64,000 nt of DNA from Helicobacter fennelliae (GCF_900451005.1 NZ_UGIB01000001.1:1426001-1490000), one strand, 5' to 3'; counted from the first letter of the stretch, positions 37,061 to 47,085 are shown. Numbers and translations: made by a program. Notes: generated by a model from the sequence alone, not told the origin.

Positions 37061-38362
37061 TTACGCCTCGATCCTAATGATTACAGGCTTTGCGCGCACG
37101 ACTTCTAAAGATTCTAGTGCCTTTAGTGCGTTTTGGATAGCATATTCTGTCGTGGTATGCGTAGCAAGCAAGATTTTTGCACTTCCGCCCTGATTATTTA
37201 GATTCTGCTTTGGATTTTGGTTTAGATTCTGATTATTTGGCTTTTGCAAAAATGTGCTAATTGAGATTTCATTATGACTCAAAATCGCTGCGATTTTTTC
37301 AAGCACACCGGGCTTATCATCAGCAAGTATGCGGATATAATACCGACTGATGATCTGCTCTTGTGGTATCAGCCCAAATGATTGACTTGTCTTAAATCCT
37401 AGCATTTGGCTGCTTTTGCCCCGAGCGATCTCTATCAAATCACTAATAACCGAACTTGCCGTCGCATCGCCCCCTGCGCCGGCTCCATAATACACACTCT
37501 CACCCACACAATCTCCCATAACGCTAATAGCATTCATCACATCATCGACTTTAGCGATCAAGCGATCTTGCGCGATCATCGTAGGGTGGATTCTTAGCTC
37601 TATGGAGTTGTTGATTTTTTTGGCGATTCCAAGAAGTTTGATTACATAGCCAAACTCCTTAGCAAACTCCATATCCTCAATCGCAATATCTGTAATGCCC
37701 TCTACCAAAATCTCTTCAGGACGAGAATCTATCCCATATGCCAAAGACGCAAGGATAAGCAATTTGTGCGCTGCGTCTTTACCATTAATATCTAAGCTTG
37801 GGTTTGCCTCTGCGTAGCCTAGATTCTGGGCGGATTCTAGGCTTTGCTGAAAGCTCCAGCCCTCTTTTGTCATTTTGCTTAAAATATAATTACTTGTGCC
37901 ATTTAAAATCCCATAAATAGCCTCAATATGATTTGCACTCAAGCCATCTTTGAGTGCCTTAATGATAGGAATCCCACCGCAAACGCTCGCTTCAAATCCA
38001 ATAGGCGTTTTGGCAATCTGCTCTAATTCATAGCGATGGTATGCAAGCATAGCTTTATTTGCCGTTACAAATGCTTTGCTTTGGCTAAGGGCGATTTGCG
38101 CAATTTTGTATGCTTGATCTATCCCGCCCATAAGCTCGACAATCACATCGATTTCATTATCATAAAGCACTTCATCGACATTATCTGTCAAAGCGATATT
38201 TACATTGCGCTTTTTGCTTAGATCTTTTACCACGCCTTTTTTGACTACGATTTCAACGCCTGTGCGCGCGGTGATGATGTCTTTATTGCGCTCCAAAATA
38301 TTTGCCACACTGCTTCCGACCACGCCAACGCCAATAATTGCTACTTTTAATTGTTTATGCAT
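37061..38362 (-). CDS. hom: Homoserine dehydrogenase
   Basis: Reduces aspartate semialdehyde to homoserine on the way to threonine and methionine. The 433-residue protein has the Rossmann motif [17 protein letters not shown], the [10 protein letters not shown] and [11 protein letters not shown] blocks, catalytic region [18 protein letters not shown] with [14 protein letters not shown], and a C-terminal ACT domain. The ACT domain holds an insert (37188-37250) reading [19 protein letters not shown], coded by DNA with two AGATTCT heptamers. It overlaps the pyrB stop region by 16 bases and runs straight into yraN. Confidence 0.95.
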   Translation of the reverse strand: MHKQLKVAIIGVGVVGSSVANILERNKDIITARTGVEIVVKKGVVKDLSKKRNVNIALTDNVDEVLYDNEIDVIVELMGGIDQAYKIAQIALSQSKAFVTANKAMLAYHRYELEQIAKTPIGFEASVCGGIPIIKALKDGLSANHIEAIYGILNGTSNYILSKMTKEGWSFQQSLESAQNLGYAEANPSLDINGKDAAHKLLILASLAYGIDSRPEEILVEGITDIAIEDMEFAKEFGYVIKLLGIAKKINNSIELRIHPTMIAQDRLIAKVDDVMNAISVMGDCVGESVYYGAGAGGDATASSVISDLIEIARGKSSQMLGFKTSQSFGLIPQEQIISRYYIRILADDKPGVLEKIAAILSHNEISISTFLQKPNNQNLNQNPKQNLNNQGGSAKILLATHTTTEYAIQNALKALESLEVVRAKPVIIRIEA

Positions 38363-39273
38363 TTGCCCTCTTTCAACTCTAAAATAAAATATTCCATAAC
38401 CGCCATTCTGATTGCTACACCATTTCTCACTTGCTGTAAAACCTTACATCTAGGATCTTTGAGTAAATCATCTTCTATATCGATATTATGATGCACAGGT
38501 CCTGGGTGCATAATCACAATATCGCGATCGCGTATTATAGACTTTGTCAAGCAAAAATTATGCGCGTAATCTCGCAAAGAGCCATAATTTTGCTTGCTGT
38601 GCCGCTCAGTCTGCGTGCGAAGTGAGATAATCGCATCAAGAGAATCTATCACTTCACTAAGATTATGCGTAAATGGAAGTTTGGTAGATTCTGGCAAAAA
38701 ATGCGGAGGCGCGATAAGTGTGATATGTATGCCAAATCGACTAAGCAGCTCGATATTACTATTTGCTACACGCGAGGATTTTATATCACCGATGATTCCT
38801 ACGCGCTTTTTGCTTAGATCTTCTCCCAAACACTGCCGAAGTGTCAAAAGATCAAGCAATGCTTGTGTAGGGTGAGCGTGTGCGCCATCACCGCCATTGA
38901 TGATAGGACAAGATACGCTTTTGGTTAAATGCACGGGCGCGCCTGAACTTTGATGTCTTATGATGATTGCTTCTGGATTCATTGCATTGAGATTTGCCGC
39001 AGTATCTGAAATCGTCTCGCCTTTTTGCGTAGAAGAGCGACTGACATCAAGTCGCGTTACACTTCCGCCTAGATTTTTGATAGCACACTCAAAGCTACTA
39101 AGCGTGCGCGTGGAGTTTTCAAAAAAAATCGTAATAATATTTTTACCATGCAGACTTTGATTTGGAGGCAGATTTTGGCTTGAAGATTGGTGATCCAAAA
39201 AATATGTCGCTTTTTGCAAAATATGCAAAACTTCATCTTTACTCAAATCGCTTGTCTGTATAAGATGTCGCAT
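38347..39273 (-). CDS. pyrB: Aspartate carbamoyltransferase PyrB
   Basis: Second step of pyrimidine synthesis: carbamoyl phosphate plus aspartate to carbamoyl aspartate. The 308-residue protein has the carbamoyl-phosphate motif [13 protein letters not shown], the [11 protein letters not shown] block with [12 protein letters not shown], and [15 protein letters not shown]. It begins [17 protein letters not shown] is upstream of this ATG, so the first 14 residues of the longer frame are dropped. No PyrI regulatory gene is nearby. Next to the divergent lipoprotein-tlyA-ribF group, as in HP1084-1087 (from memory). Confidence 0.95.
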   Translation of the reverse strand: MRHLIQTSDLSKDEVLHILQKATYFLDHQSSSQNLPPNQSLHGKNIITIFFENSTRTLSSFECAIKNLGGSVTRLDVSRSSTQKGETISDTAANLNAMNPEAIIIRHQSSGAPVHLTKSVSCPIINGGDGAHAHPTQALLDLLTLRQCLGEDLSKKRVGIIGDIKSSRVANSNIELLSRFGIHITLIAPPHFLPESTKLPFTHNLSEVIDSLDAIISLRTQTERHSKQNYGSLRDYAHNFCLTKSIIRDRDIVIMHPGPVHHNIDIEDDLLKDPRCKVLQQVRNGVAIRMAVMEYFILELKEGKCINN

Positions 39274-39496
39274 ACTCTTATCCTTTGTTATTTTTGTTTT
39301 GTTTGTTTGGCGCAATGGGCTTTTTAATGTGCTTTATACTTAGAGAAACTTTTTTGATTGCCAGAATCTTAATATATATTTACTTAAGTATGAGTTATAA
39401 TGCTAGCTTAATTTCTGATTCTAAACCAAAACATCAATAGAAATAATTTAAGACATTTTAAGACAAATGACTTTTAAGTAAGCGCAGGGGGATTTT

Positions 39497-40072
39497 TTGA
39501 GATTTTTTCTAGCATTGTTGTTTGCGATTTTTTTAAGCAGTTGTAGCAATTATCTCCAGCAAAATCTACACCCAAGCGTGCTTGAAGAAAAAAAAATCCA
39601 AGCCACACGAAAAGCCGAAATTATCAATGATAATAAAGTCGAGATACTTTTTCTTGCGACTTATCTCAATGAAATCGAAAACTCTTTTTATCAGAATCTT
39701 GAATATTTTTTTGTCGAAATCTACACGCCAAATCACGAGCCAATCAATCTTAAAAGAATCCACTTTCAGCTCACAACAAACAATGCTAATAATAACTCCA
39801 TAGATTCTGATAATTCTATAATAGATTCTGCTATTGCAGGCACAAACGCAAGCACAAAGCCATTTTTAGAGCCACTATATATACGCCAAATCAAACCAAA
39901 TGAATACGACTCTGTGCTAAGCCCTACAAACAAATGGTCTTCATGCTATCTTGTTGCATTCCAAAAAACAAACATAATCGATACAGAAAAAATCGGGCTT
40001 AACATTATCTATGATGAGACGCCACTTAAATTTGACTTTAGTATCAAAAAAATACCTTTCCAAATCTTTTAA
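39497..40072 (+). CDS. Lipoprotein of unknown function (HP1085-like position)
   Basis: A 191-residue protein beginning at TTG with AGGGGGA upstream. The signal MRFFLALLFAIFLSSCSN has a lipobox (LSSC), so it is probably anchored in the outer membrane. The body has no motif I know; residues about 93-117 form an insert NNANNNSIDSDNSIIDSAIA coded by DNA with two AGATTCT heptamers. Its stop overlaps the tlyA start (TAATG), so it is coupled to tlyA and ribF. Role unknown. Confidence 0.78.
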   Translation: MRFFLALLFAIFLSSCSNYLQQNLHPSVLEEKKIQATRKAEIINDNKVEILFLATYLNEIENSFYQNLEYFFVEIYTPNHEPINLKRIHFQLTTNNANNNSIDSDNSIIDSAIAGTNASTKPFLEPLYIRQIKPNEYDSVLSPTNKWSSCYLVAFQKTNIIDTEKIGLNIIYDETPLKFDFSIKKIPFQIF

Positions 40073-40854
40073 TGCGACTTGATGTTTTTTTGGTGGAATG
40101 TGGCTTATTTGATAGTCGGCAGAAGGCAAAAGAAGCCATACAATCGCGCATTATAGAGCTAAATGGCACAATAACACAAAAGCCTTCATTTGAAGTCTCG
40201 CTAGATTCTACCCCTCAAATCACAATCCTAGAGCCACACTATGTCTCAAGGGCAGCTTACAAACTCAAAGGGTTTTTTGATGAGATTGACTTCAAAAAGC
40301 AGCATTTCAAAGCGATAGATGTCGGCGCGGCGCGAGGTGGATTCACACAGATTCTGCTTGAATATGGCGCGCGCGAAGTTTGGAGTATTGATGTAGGAAG
40401 TAATCAGCTCCACCCACTTTTAAGGCAGAATCCAAATGTAAAAGTTTATGAACATTGCGATATTAGGGATTTTGCAAAGACGCACGCACAAATAAATCCA
40501 CAAATGACCCCAAAAACAATCACGCAAGCGCGTACACACGAAAATAATAGTTATGTTCAATTTGACTTGCTTGTGTGTGATGTGAGCTTCATAGAGATAA
40601 GCAAAATCTTTGACGCGCTCCAAACCCTAAGCGATGAGATGATCTTGCTTTTTAAGCCTCAATTTGAAGTAGGCAAAGGCACCAAACGAAACAAAAAAGG
40701 AGTCGTGCAAGATAGAAAACTCATAGATGACACACTCGCTACATTATGCAAATTTATCCAAACTCAAGGCTTTAGAATCCTTACTATCACACCATCAACC
40801 CTGAAAGGAAAAGAAGGCAATGAAGAATTTTTTATCCATACCAAAAAACAATAA
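40072..40854 (+). CDS. tlyA: TlyA-type rRNA 2'-O-methyltransferase
   Basis: Ribosomal RNA cytidine 2'-O-methyltransferase of the TlyA family, also called a hemolysin in older literature. The 260-residue protein has an N-terminal S4 RNA-binding domain (MRLDVFLVECGLFDSRQKAKE...) and a FtsJ-like SAM domain with AIDVGAARGGFTQILLEYGA, the catalytic Lys before it (YKLKGFF), DLLVCDVSFIEISK and LFKPQFEVGK. The final Glu of the catalytic set lies in the terminal EGNEEFF. It overlaps ribF by 35 bases. Confidence 0.93.
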   Translation: MRLDVFLVECGLFDSRQKAKEAIQSRIIELNGTITQKPSFEVSLDSTPQITILEPHYVSRAAYKLKGFFDEIDFKKQHFKAIDVGAARGGFTQILLEYGAREVWSIDVGSNQLHPLLRQNPNVKVYEHCDIRDFAKTHAQINPQMTPKTITQARTHENNSYVQFDLLVCDVSFIEISKIFDALQTLSDEMILLFKPQFEVGKGTKRNKKGVVQDRKLIDDTLATLCKFIQTQGFRILTITPSTLKGKEGNEEFFIHTKKQ

Positions 40855-41671
40855 CATCACAAATATCGCGATAGGCAAATTTGATGGAATCCACTTAGGA
40901 CACCAACAAATCCTTGATTCTCTGCGCGAAAATAGCGCGATAATTATCATTGACAACCACACCAAAGACTTCCTTACTTCAATAAATGATCGCTTTTTGC
41001 GCCTCAAAAACACCTACCCCAATCTCTATCTCTTAGAGCTAGAATCTATCAAGCACCTTGAAGGTAGCGCATTTATCGCTATGCTTTTAGAGCTACTTCC
41101 AAAGCTAGAAACCATTGTCGTGGGCTATGATTTTCGATTCGGACATAATCGTGGCTTTAGCGGAAATGATATAGCAAATTTTTTCAAAGGCAGAGTTATA
41201 ATCATTCCACAAGTCAAATACAATGAAATCCCCCTGCACTCAAGCACGATTAAAGATCTAATCCGACATGGCGACATCGCTATAAGCAATGCCATGCTTG
41301 GCTGGAACTACACAATCAAAGGCGAAGCCATCAAAGGTCAAGGCTTGGCAAGCCAAAAGCTATTTGCCACACTCAATATCCAAACATCTGGCTATGTCCT
41401 ACCCTCTAGCGGCGTATATGCAAGCCTCACTGATGATGAGATGAGCGTGAGCTTCATCGGCAATCGCCTAAGCACAGACAAGCAATTTGCAATCGAAACG
41501 CACATCATAGGCAAAGCCCACATACCACACAAACATTCCATACGCATTACTTTTCTCAAAAAAATCCGCGACAACCGCCACTTCTCAGATCTCCAAACGC
41601 TTAAAGCGCAAATACGACAAGATATAGCGCAAGCAAAAGAGATTCTAGAATCTAGTTTCCATAAGAGCTAA
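40820..41671 (+). CDS. ribF: Bifunctional riboflavin kinase/FAD synthetase RibF
   Basis: Converts riboflavin to FMN and FAD. The 283-residue protein has an N-terminal nucleotidyltransferase (IGKFDGIHLGHQQILD; later VGYDFRFGHNRGF) and a C-terminal kinase barrel (about 165-280). The kinase signature GxxLGFPTxN is weakened here to GLASQKLFATLNIQ: the usual Gly-Phe-Pro-Thr has become Lys-Leu-Phe-Ala-Thr. HKHSIRITFLKKIRDNRHF preserves the C-terminal block. It overlaps tlyA. The kinase change is noted under findings. Confidence 0.9.
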   Translation: MKNFLSIPKNNNITNIAIGKFDGIHLGHQQILDSLRENSAIIIIDNHTKDFLTSINDRFLRLKNTYPNLYLLELESIKHLEGSAFIAMLLELLPKLETIVVGYDFRFGHNRGFSGNDIANFFKGRVIIIPQVKYNEIPLHSSTIKDLIRHGDIAISNAMLGWNYTIKGEAIKGQGLASQKLFATLNIQTSGYVLPSSGVYASLTDDEMSVSFIGNRLSTDKQFAIETHIIGKAHIPHKHSIRITFLKKIRDNRHFSDLQTLKAQIRQDIAQAKEILESSFHKS

Positions 41672-41851
41672 ATCCTCTCTTTTTGCTTCTTTTTGCGGAT
41701 TGCTTCGTTTAGGGCTTATCTTGTATTATTTTGGCGACGCACGCACAAGTGCGACTCACTTGGTTTTGTCTTGCGCCAAACTCGCAAAACCACAAAAATA
41801 AGCTAAAAATAGAGAATTTTTTACACGCTCCTTGTGTCTCCATAGAATCTA
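41656..41851 (+). repeat. Dispersed repeat, variant-core copy R5
   Basis: Has the canonical left end (TTTCCATAAGAGCTAAATCC) and right end (AAAAATAGAGAATTTTTTAC then TTGTGTCTCCATAGAATCTA), but the core is that of R6: GCGGATTGCTTCG and GCGACGCACGCACAAGTGCG. It begins just before the ribF stop, so the left end overlaps coding DNA. The rest of the 41672-42236 gap is REP-like units; no gene is seen. Confidence 0.8.
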
Positions 41852-41859
41852 TCTTTATC

Positions 41860-42037
41860 GTCATTGCGAGACTTCCGCTAGGAAGTCGTGGCAATCCACT
41901 CCTTAAAAAGAAAAACATAAAAAATTACAAAGCAAATCAGGTTAGATTCTACACATAAGAATTCAAAATTATGAGAATCTAAATTTTTTAGATTCTTATG
42001 GATTGCCACGCAAGGATAAACCTTGCTTGCAATGACG
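41860..42037. repeat. REP-like hairpins
   Basis: 41860-41898: GTCATTGCGA, centre GACTTCC-gcta-GGAAGTC, end GTGGCAATCC. 42000-42037: inverted form GGATTGCCACG, centre CAAGG-ataaa-CCTTG, end CTTGCAATGACG. A remnant TTTGCAATGACG lies near 42140. Confidence 0.8.
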
Positions 42038-42182
42038 ATAAAATTTCTATATTTATTACCTAACATTGCAACACTCACGGCAACACTCACGCTTAATGCC
42101 TAAAAATGACATTGTATATTACAAATCGCTTCACTTTGTTTGCAATGACGCACATTTTAACCCGCGTTTTTTTTATTTTTGT

Positions 42183-42188
42183 TATAAT
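42183..42188 (+). promoter_or_regulatory. Probable -10 box of the FadL-type porin gene
   Basis: TGTTATAATGACA contains TATAAT 48 bases before the ATG at 42237; preceded by a T-rich tract, a common Helicobacter promoter feature. Confidence 0.5.
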
Positions 42189-42236
42189 GACAATTTTTAA
42201 GATTTTCTAAAGATGCGTAAGCGATTGTGAGCGATA

Positions 42237-43970
42237 ATGAGAGGATATTTGAGAAGATATTTTAGTTTTTTTGCTTCTTTGTTATTTATTATGCTTTGCG
42301 CGCAGTCTCTTTATGCTAATGGCTTCAAAATCCAAGAGCAAAGCCTCAATGCCACAGCACTAAGCTCTGCGTATATCGCGGGTGCGAGGGGTGCTGATGC
42401 GAGTTATTATAATCCCGCAAATATGGGGTTTGAAAATGATTGGGGTGAGAACAAAAGCGAGTTTGAGCTAGCCACAAGCCTTATCAATATCCCCGGCTTT
42501 AACTTCGATGTCGCCACGACTAATCAAGGGTTGTATTCGAAGACAACACTGCAATTTAATAAAAACCCAGTTATTGATTTGGGACCTTTGGGCAAAATGG
42601 ATATAGAAGGTTTAATCAAATTAGGCGCTGGTATTTTTGATTCTTTAAATGATTTGTTTAAACCCATTATCCTAGAGCACTCTACCCCAGACTCTCAAAT
42701 TGTAACCGGTGGCACCGGTGATACCGCCCTAGTAGTGCCAAAGATGTTTTATAAATCCCGCACGATGCACGGCATCACCTTTGGCGGGAGCTTTGTAGCT
42801 AGCTCTGGGCTTGCTATGCAGTGGGCAGGTAAGGGTGGGGAATTTTTACAAGATGTGTTTATCATGATGGTAGAGGCAAACCCTAGTGTCTCCTATACGA
42901 TTAATAACCGCCTCTCTTTTGGATTTGGCTATCGTGTAATGTATGCGATGGGGAAATTTAATAATGTCGTCTATGTGCCACTTGACAAAGAAGGAGGTGG
43001 GATTTCACTTAATCAAGAACAAATTATCAATCTTGCCAAGCACCCCGAAGCTGTAAATGCGCTTATACCAGAATCCATAAAAAATCAAATAGGACCAATT
43101 CTTAACAAACTTGGTACATTGAGTTCAAGTCTTATAATCCCTGGTTGCAATACAAATGGCGTGGAGTGCGTAAATTGGGGTGTATTGATGGGCAATGTCG
43201 ATGGGGAGAAAACAAACCTTTTTGGCACTTCTAAAGTTTATCAAAAATCTGAAGGCAAGGATCTCTCAACCGGATTCCGCCTCTCTGCCTCGCTTAGAGT
43301 GTTTGATAATGGTATGCTAAGTGTGGTGTATAACTCGCCTGTGAAGTTTGATATGGCAGGCAAAGTCGAGGCGCTCACTTATGTAGGCGGGGCTATGGGA
43401 AATGTGCTTACAACGGCAAATCTCAATATCGCAGTGCAAATGCCAGAGATCCTAGCCCTTGCCTACGCGCAAGAAGTGTTTGACAAAAGGCTGCGGATTG
43501 AGGGCGTGTATGAGCGGACATTTTGGAGTCGTGGGTGGAAATTCAATGTTACGCCGGATTTTGAAAACGCCACTTATACGGGCTTAAGTGGGCTTGTCGC
43601 ACTCAAAGATGTGTTTAGCTCTGAGACATTAAAGCAAATGGTAGGAATCGCAGATTTTGGCGTGGTGAGTAATATGGGTGCGGGCTGGAGGGATACAAAT
43701 ACATTCCGACTCGGGCTCACTTATAAGAGTAAAAATATGCGCCTTATGGCAAGCACAGCCTATGATGCTGCGCCTAGCCCGCAAGATAAAGTCGGGATTC
43801 CGGATTCTGATGGGTATATGGTGGGTGCGGGCGCAAAGTTTAATCTCAGGGGGTTTGACTTCGGGCTTGCAGGAAGCTGGACTTTCAAGCAATCGATGAG
43901 CTCGCTATATCACTCTGGCGGACTTGGTGGGCTATTTATCTATACTGCTTCGCTTGGCTATCGGTGGTAA
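42237..43970 (+). CDS. OmpP1/FadL/TodX-family outer-membrane transporter
   Basis: Beta-barrel for uptake of hydrophobic compounds such as long-chain fatty acids. The 577-residue protein has a signal peptide (FFASLLFIMLCAQSLYA) and a mature start NGFKIQEQSLNATALSSAY, exactly the FadL N-terminal hatch with its NPA block (ADASYYNPANMGF). The C-terminus ends SLGYRW with terminal aromatic residue. It is longer than the usual 440-470 residues, with added loop sequence around 130-160 and 260-320 (LINQEQIINLAKHPEAVNALI region). Stands alone between repeat-filled gaps. Substrate unknown. Confidence 0.9.
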   Translation: MRGYLRRYFSFFASLLFIMLCAQSLYANGFKIQEQSLNATALSSAYIAGARGADASYYNPANMGFENDWGENKSEFELATSLINIPGFNFDVATTNQGLYSKTTLQFNKNPVIDLGPLGKMDIEGLIKLGAGIFDSLNDLFKPIILEHSTPDSQIVTGGTGDTALVVPKMFYKSRTMHGITFGGSFVASSGLAMQWAGKGGEFLQDVFIMMVEANPSVSYTINNRLSFGFGYRVMYAMGKFNNVVYVPLDKEGGGISLNQEQIINLAKHPEAVNALIPESIKNQIGPILNKLGTLSSSLIIPGCNTNGVECVNWGVLMGNVDGEKTNLFGTSKVYQKSEGKDLSTGFRLSASLRVFDNGMLSVVYNSPVKFDMAGKVEALTYVGGAMGNVLTTANLNIAVQMPEILALAYAQEVFDKRLRIEGVYERTFWSRGWKFNVTPDFENATYTGLSGLVALKDVFSSETLKQMVGIADFGVVSNMGAGWRDTNTFRLGLTYKSKNMRLMASTAYDAAPSPQDKVGIPDSDGYMVGAGAKFNLRGFDFGLAGSWTFKQSMSSLYHSGGLGGLFIYTASLGYRW

Positions 43971-44044
43971 AATCTATGGTAAATACTAATGAGTAAGCAA
44001 GGTGGATTGTGGATTCTGCTTTTTGTGAAATCTAGAATCAAAGT

Positions 44045-44186
44045 GGATTGCCACGCAAATTTTTATAAATTTGCGTGGCAATGATAAGGTAGGCTTGTCA
44101 TTGTGAGGACGATAGGATGAAGTAATCTAGAATCTAAAACTTATCGTATGGATTGCCACAGCCCTAAAGGGCTTTGTGATGACGAC
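44045..44186. repeat. REP-like hairpins
   Basis: 44045-44083 is a near-perfect palindrome: GATTGCCACGCAAATTT-ttat-AAATTTGCGTGGCAATG. 44150-44186 is GGATTGCCACAGCCC-taaa-GGGCTTTGTGATGACGA. A half unit GTCATTGTGAGGACG lies at 44098. They fill the gap before cadA together with a short remnant of the R element in reverse orientation (44206-44236: AGAATCTATGCAAAC...GAGCGTAAA). Confidence 0.8.
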
Positions 44187-44265
44187 AAAAATGACATAAA
44201 ACTAGAATCTATGCAAACAGAAGTGAGCGTAAAAAATTTAAATTTTGAAAGTTAGAGGATTTGAA

Positions 44266-46413
44266 ATGAAATATTACAAAATCACCAATCTTGATTGCGC
44301 AAATTGCGCAAATAAACTCGAGCATGAATTGCAGAATCTACAAGGCGTCAAAGAAGTGAGAATCTCGTTTGCGACAAATATTTTGCAGATTGATTGCGCG
44401 GATATACAAAGTGTCAAAGACAAAATCGCTAAGCTTGAGCCTAAGGTGCAGATCTTTGAATGTCAAGATGAAAGCAATAAAAATAATTATGAAAATATGG
44501 AAAATGCGACAAATACAACCCCAGAAAACAACTCAAGATTCTGGTATCTTAATGCTGAATTTTGGCTACTTGTCGGGCTTATTGTAGTGTTTGTTTTGAG
44601 TTTGTGCGCGAGTCATTATTACATTCCAAAGCTACCAAACAACACTGAAATATGGATTATGATATGCAAGGCTCTTTGGATTGTGATTTATCTTATCGCA
44701 GGTAGAGAGGTCTTTAAGGGTGCGTATAGGAGCTTTAGGAAAAAAGAATTTTTTGATGAAAATCTCTTAATGCTTGTCGCAAGTATCGCGGCTTTTGGTA
44801 TCGATGCGTGGGAAGAGGCAGTAAGTATTATGCTTTTTTTCTCTGCTGGCGAATACTTGCAGAATCTAAGCCTCAATCGCTCAAAAGAATCAATCAATGC
44901 CCTCTCGAATTTCGCACCGCCAAAAGCGCACAAAATCACAGAATCTAAAACCGCCACACTAAGTGATGTCGCGCCAAATGAGCTTCAAACAAATGATGAG
45001 ATCATCGTATATGCCGGCGAAATGGTGCCAACAGATAGCGTGCTACTTGATGAGGAGGCAAGCCTTGACTGCTCTGCGCTCAATGGAGAATCTCTACCTA
45101 TGCAAGCATACCAAAATCAAGAAGTCTTAGCCGGAAGTATCGCTCTAGGCAAAGCGATAAAGCTTAAAGTATCGCGCCCTTTTGAAAAAAGCCAAATCGC
45201 CAAAATCACAGAACTTATCCAAAACGCGACCACGCAAAAATCCCAAACTGAAAATTTCATTACGACTTTTGCGCGCTATTATACGCCTATTGTATTGCTT
45301 ATTGCCGTTATTATCGCGATTTTGCCACCATTGGCACTTGGGCAAGATTGGAATACTTGGATTTATCGCGCGCTTGTTGTGCTTATGGTGAGCTGTCCTT
45401 GCGCGCTTGTGATTTCTGTGCCTATCGGGTATTTTGGTGGATTAGCAGCATCAAGCAAACGCGGTGTGCTTATCAAAGGCTCAAATTTCTTAGAAGCATT
45501 AAGTCAGCTCTCACTTATAGGATTTGACAAAACAGGCACGCTGACAAAAGGTGTGTTTAAGGTTGTAGAAGTGATCCCTCAAGCCCCATACACAAATGCT
45601 GATGTGCTAGGCTACGCACTATGTGCGCAGAATCTATCAACCCACCCTATCGCACAATCTATCAAAAACGAATACCAAAAACTAGCACATTCTCACCATA
45701 TCAGCGAGTTTGAGGAATTATCCGGGCTTGGCGTGAGGGCGGTTTGTGATAATCATGAGATTCTGGCTGGAAATGATAAGATTTTGCATAAATTTAATAT
45801 CGCGCATAATACCTGCGATGTGCAAGGTAGCGTTATACATATCAGTGTCGATAAAAACTATATTGGCTACATTCTCATCGCCGATGAGCTCAAAGATGAA
45901 GCACTTGAGGTGATCGATAAACTTAAAAAAATGCATATACAGCCTGTGATTTTGAGCGGTGATGGGCAATATCCATGCCAAGTTGTCGCTAACAAGCTTG
46001 ATTGTGAATATTATCATTCTTTGCTTCCGCAAGACAAAGCTCAAAAATTTTTCGAACTCAAAGAAAGGGCAGGCAAAAAGGTAGGATTTGTCGGTGATGG
46101 CATAAATGACGCACCAACGCTTGCATTAGCAGATGTCGGGATCTCTATGGGAAGCGGAAGTGATATAAGTCGTCAAAATGCCGATGTGATCGTGCTTAAT
46201 AATTCTTTGCACTCGCTTCTTAAAAGTATCCAAATCGCTAAAAAAACCAAAATTATTATTTATGAAAATATTATTTTTGCACTTGGTATAAAAGGTGCTT
46301 TTATTGTGCTAGGGCTTTTTGGTGTGGCGACAATCTGGGAAGCGGTATTTGGAGATGTGGGCGTGGCTCTTTTGGCTCTTGCAAATGCGATGAGGACGCT
46401 AAAAGTGAGGTGA
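44266..46413 (+). CDS. cadA: Heavy-metal P-type ATPase (Cd/Zn/Co export, CadA/ZntA type)
   Basis: ATP-driven export of divalent metal ions across the inner membrane. The 715-residue protein has an N-terminal metal-binding domain with C11-x-x-C14 (NLDCANC), about eight membrane helices, the actuator motif LNGESLPM, the ion-site motif SCPCAL (about 375), phosphorylation motif DKTGTLT (about 420), HP locus THPIAQS, and hinge GDGINDAPTLALADVG. The CPC motif with a single HMA fits the Zn/Cd subgroup; H. pylori HP0791 (CadA) is similar (from memory). The ATG at 44266 has AGAGGA upstream. An R-element remnant lies directly ahead. Confidence 0.92.
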   Translation: MKYYKITNLDCANCANKLEHELQNLQGVKEVRISFATNILQIDCADIQSVKDKIAKLEPKVQIFECQDESNKNNYENMENATNTTPENNSRFWYLNAEFWLLVGLIVVFVLSLCASHYYIPKLPNNTEIWIMICKALWIVIYLIAGREVFKGAYRSFRKKEFFDENLLMLVASIAAFGIDAWEEAVSIMLFFSAGEYLQNLSLNRSKESINALSNFAPPKAHKITESKTATLSDVAPNELQTNDEIIVYAGEMVPTDSVLLDEEASLDCSALNGESLPMQAYQNQEVLAGSIALGKAIKLKVSRPFEKSQIAKITELIQNATTQKSQTENFITTFARYYTPIVLLIAVIIAILPPLALGQDWNTWIYRALVVLMVSCPCALVISVPIGYFGGLAASSKRGVLIKGSNFLEALSQLSLIGFDKTGTLTKGVFKVVEVIPQAPYTNADVLGYALCAQNLSTHPIAQSIKNEYQKLAHSHHISEFEELSGLGVRAVCDNHEILAGNDKILHKFNIAHNTCDVQGSVIHISVDKNYIGYILIADELKDEALEVIDKLKKMHIQPVILSGDGQYPCQVVANKLDCEYYHSLLPQDKAQKFFELKERAGKKVGFVGDGINDAPTLALADVGISMGSGSDISRQNADVIVLNNSLHSLLKSIQIAKKTKIIIYENIIFALGIKGAFIVLGLFGVATIWEAVFGDVGVALLALANAMRTLKVR

Positions 46414-46521
46414 TTTGAGATTTGGCTTTTCGGATAGATAGTCTTAAAAAATAAAACTATATCAAACTAAAAGAAAAAAATGCGATATAATAATATACAA
46501 AAAGGCGATCAGGGGGATTGT

Positions 46522-47085
46522 ATGTCATTACCAGAATGGAGTGAGGAATTCAGTATCCACAATGAAATGATTGATATGCAGCATAAAAAGTTATTTCAGA
46601 TAGCGCATAAGGCTGGATTGCTGATATACAAACAAGTTGATGCTGGCGAGATAAGAAAGATTCTAGCGGAATTGTTTGACTATATGAAAGAGCATTTTCA
46701 CGACGAAGAAGCGTATATGGAGCAAATCAAATACCCTGACATCGAAAGACATAAAAAACTCCACAAAGAAATCATAGCCAATATGTGCGACCTTATCCAA
46801 AACATAAAATATGACTTCAAGCAAAAATTAGCCATCATCACAGAACAATGGCTCATCACACATATCCTCAAAGAAGATATGCGAATCGAACAATACCGCG
46901 CAGAAAACGAACAAAGAATCCAAGACTTACTTAACTCGCAAGAAGTCGTGCATGTGTATAAATGCAAATGTAAAGACAGCTTTAATGTCCTTAATACAAT
47001 CCATGAAAAAATCCAAAATGGGCAGAAATTTCACTGCAAGAAATGCGGAGCTACGATTGAATTTATAGGTGATAAAGCCAAGTAA
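46522..47085 (+). CDS. Bacteriohemerythrin with C-terminal zinc-ribbon-like module
   Basis: A 187-residue cytoplasmic diiron oxygen-binding protein. The hemerythrin domain (1-about 125) begins LPEWSEEFSIHNEMIDMQHKKL and shows the ligand pattern HN..DMQH, EHFHDEEAYME, ERHKKLHKE, and a final THILKEDMRIE. The last 50 residues are different: YKCKCKDSFNV and FHCKKCGATIEF supply four cysteines arranged like a zinc ribbon. The ATG at 46522 has GGGGA upstream; a longer frame from 46480 lacks one. O2 or NO sensing/storage is inferred from the family. Single gene between cadA and the znu operon. Confidence 0.88.
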   Translation: MSLPEWSEEFSIHNEMIDMQHKKLFQIAHKAGLLIYKQVDAGEIRKILAELFDYMKEHFHDEEAYMEQIKYPDIERHKKLHKEIIANMCDLIQNIKYDFKQKLAIITEQWLITHILKEDMRIEQYRAENEQRIQDLLNSQEVVHVYKCKCKDSFNVLNTIHEKIQNGQKFHCKKCGATIEFIGDKAK

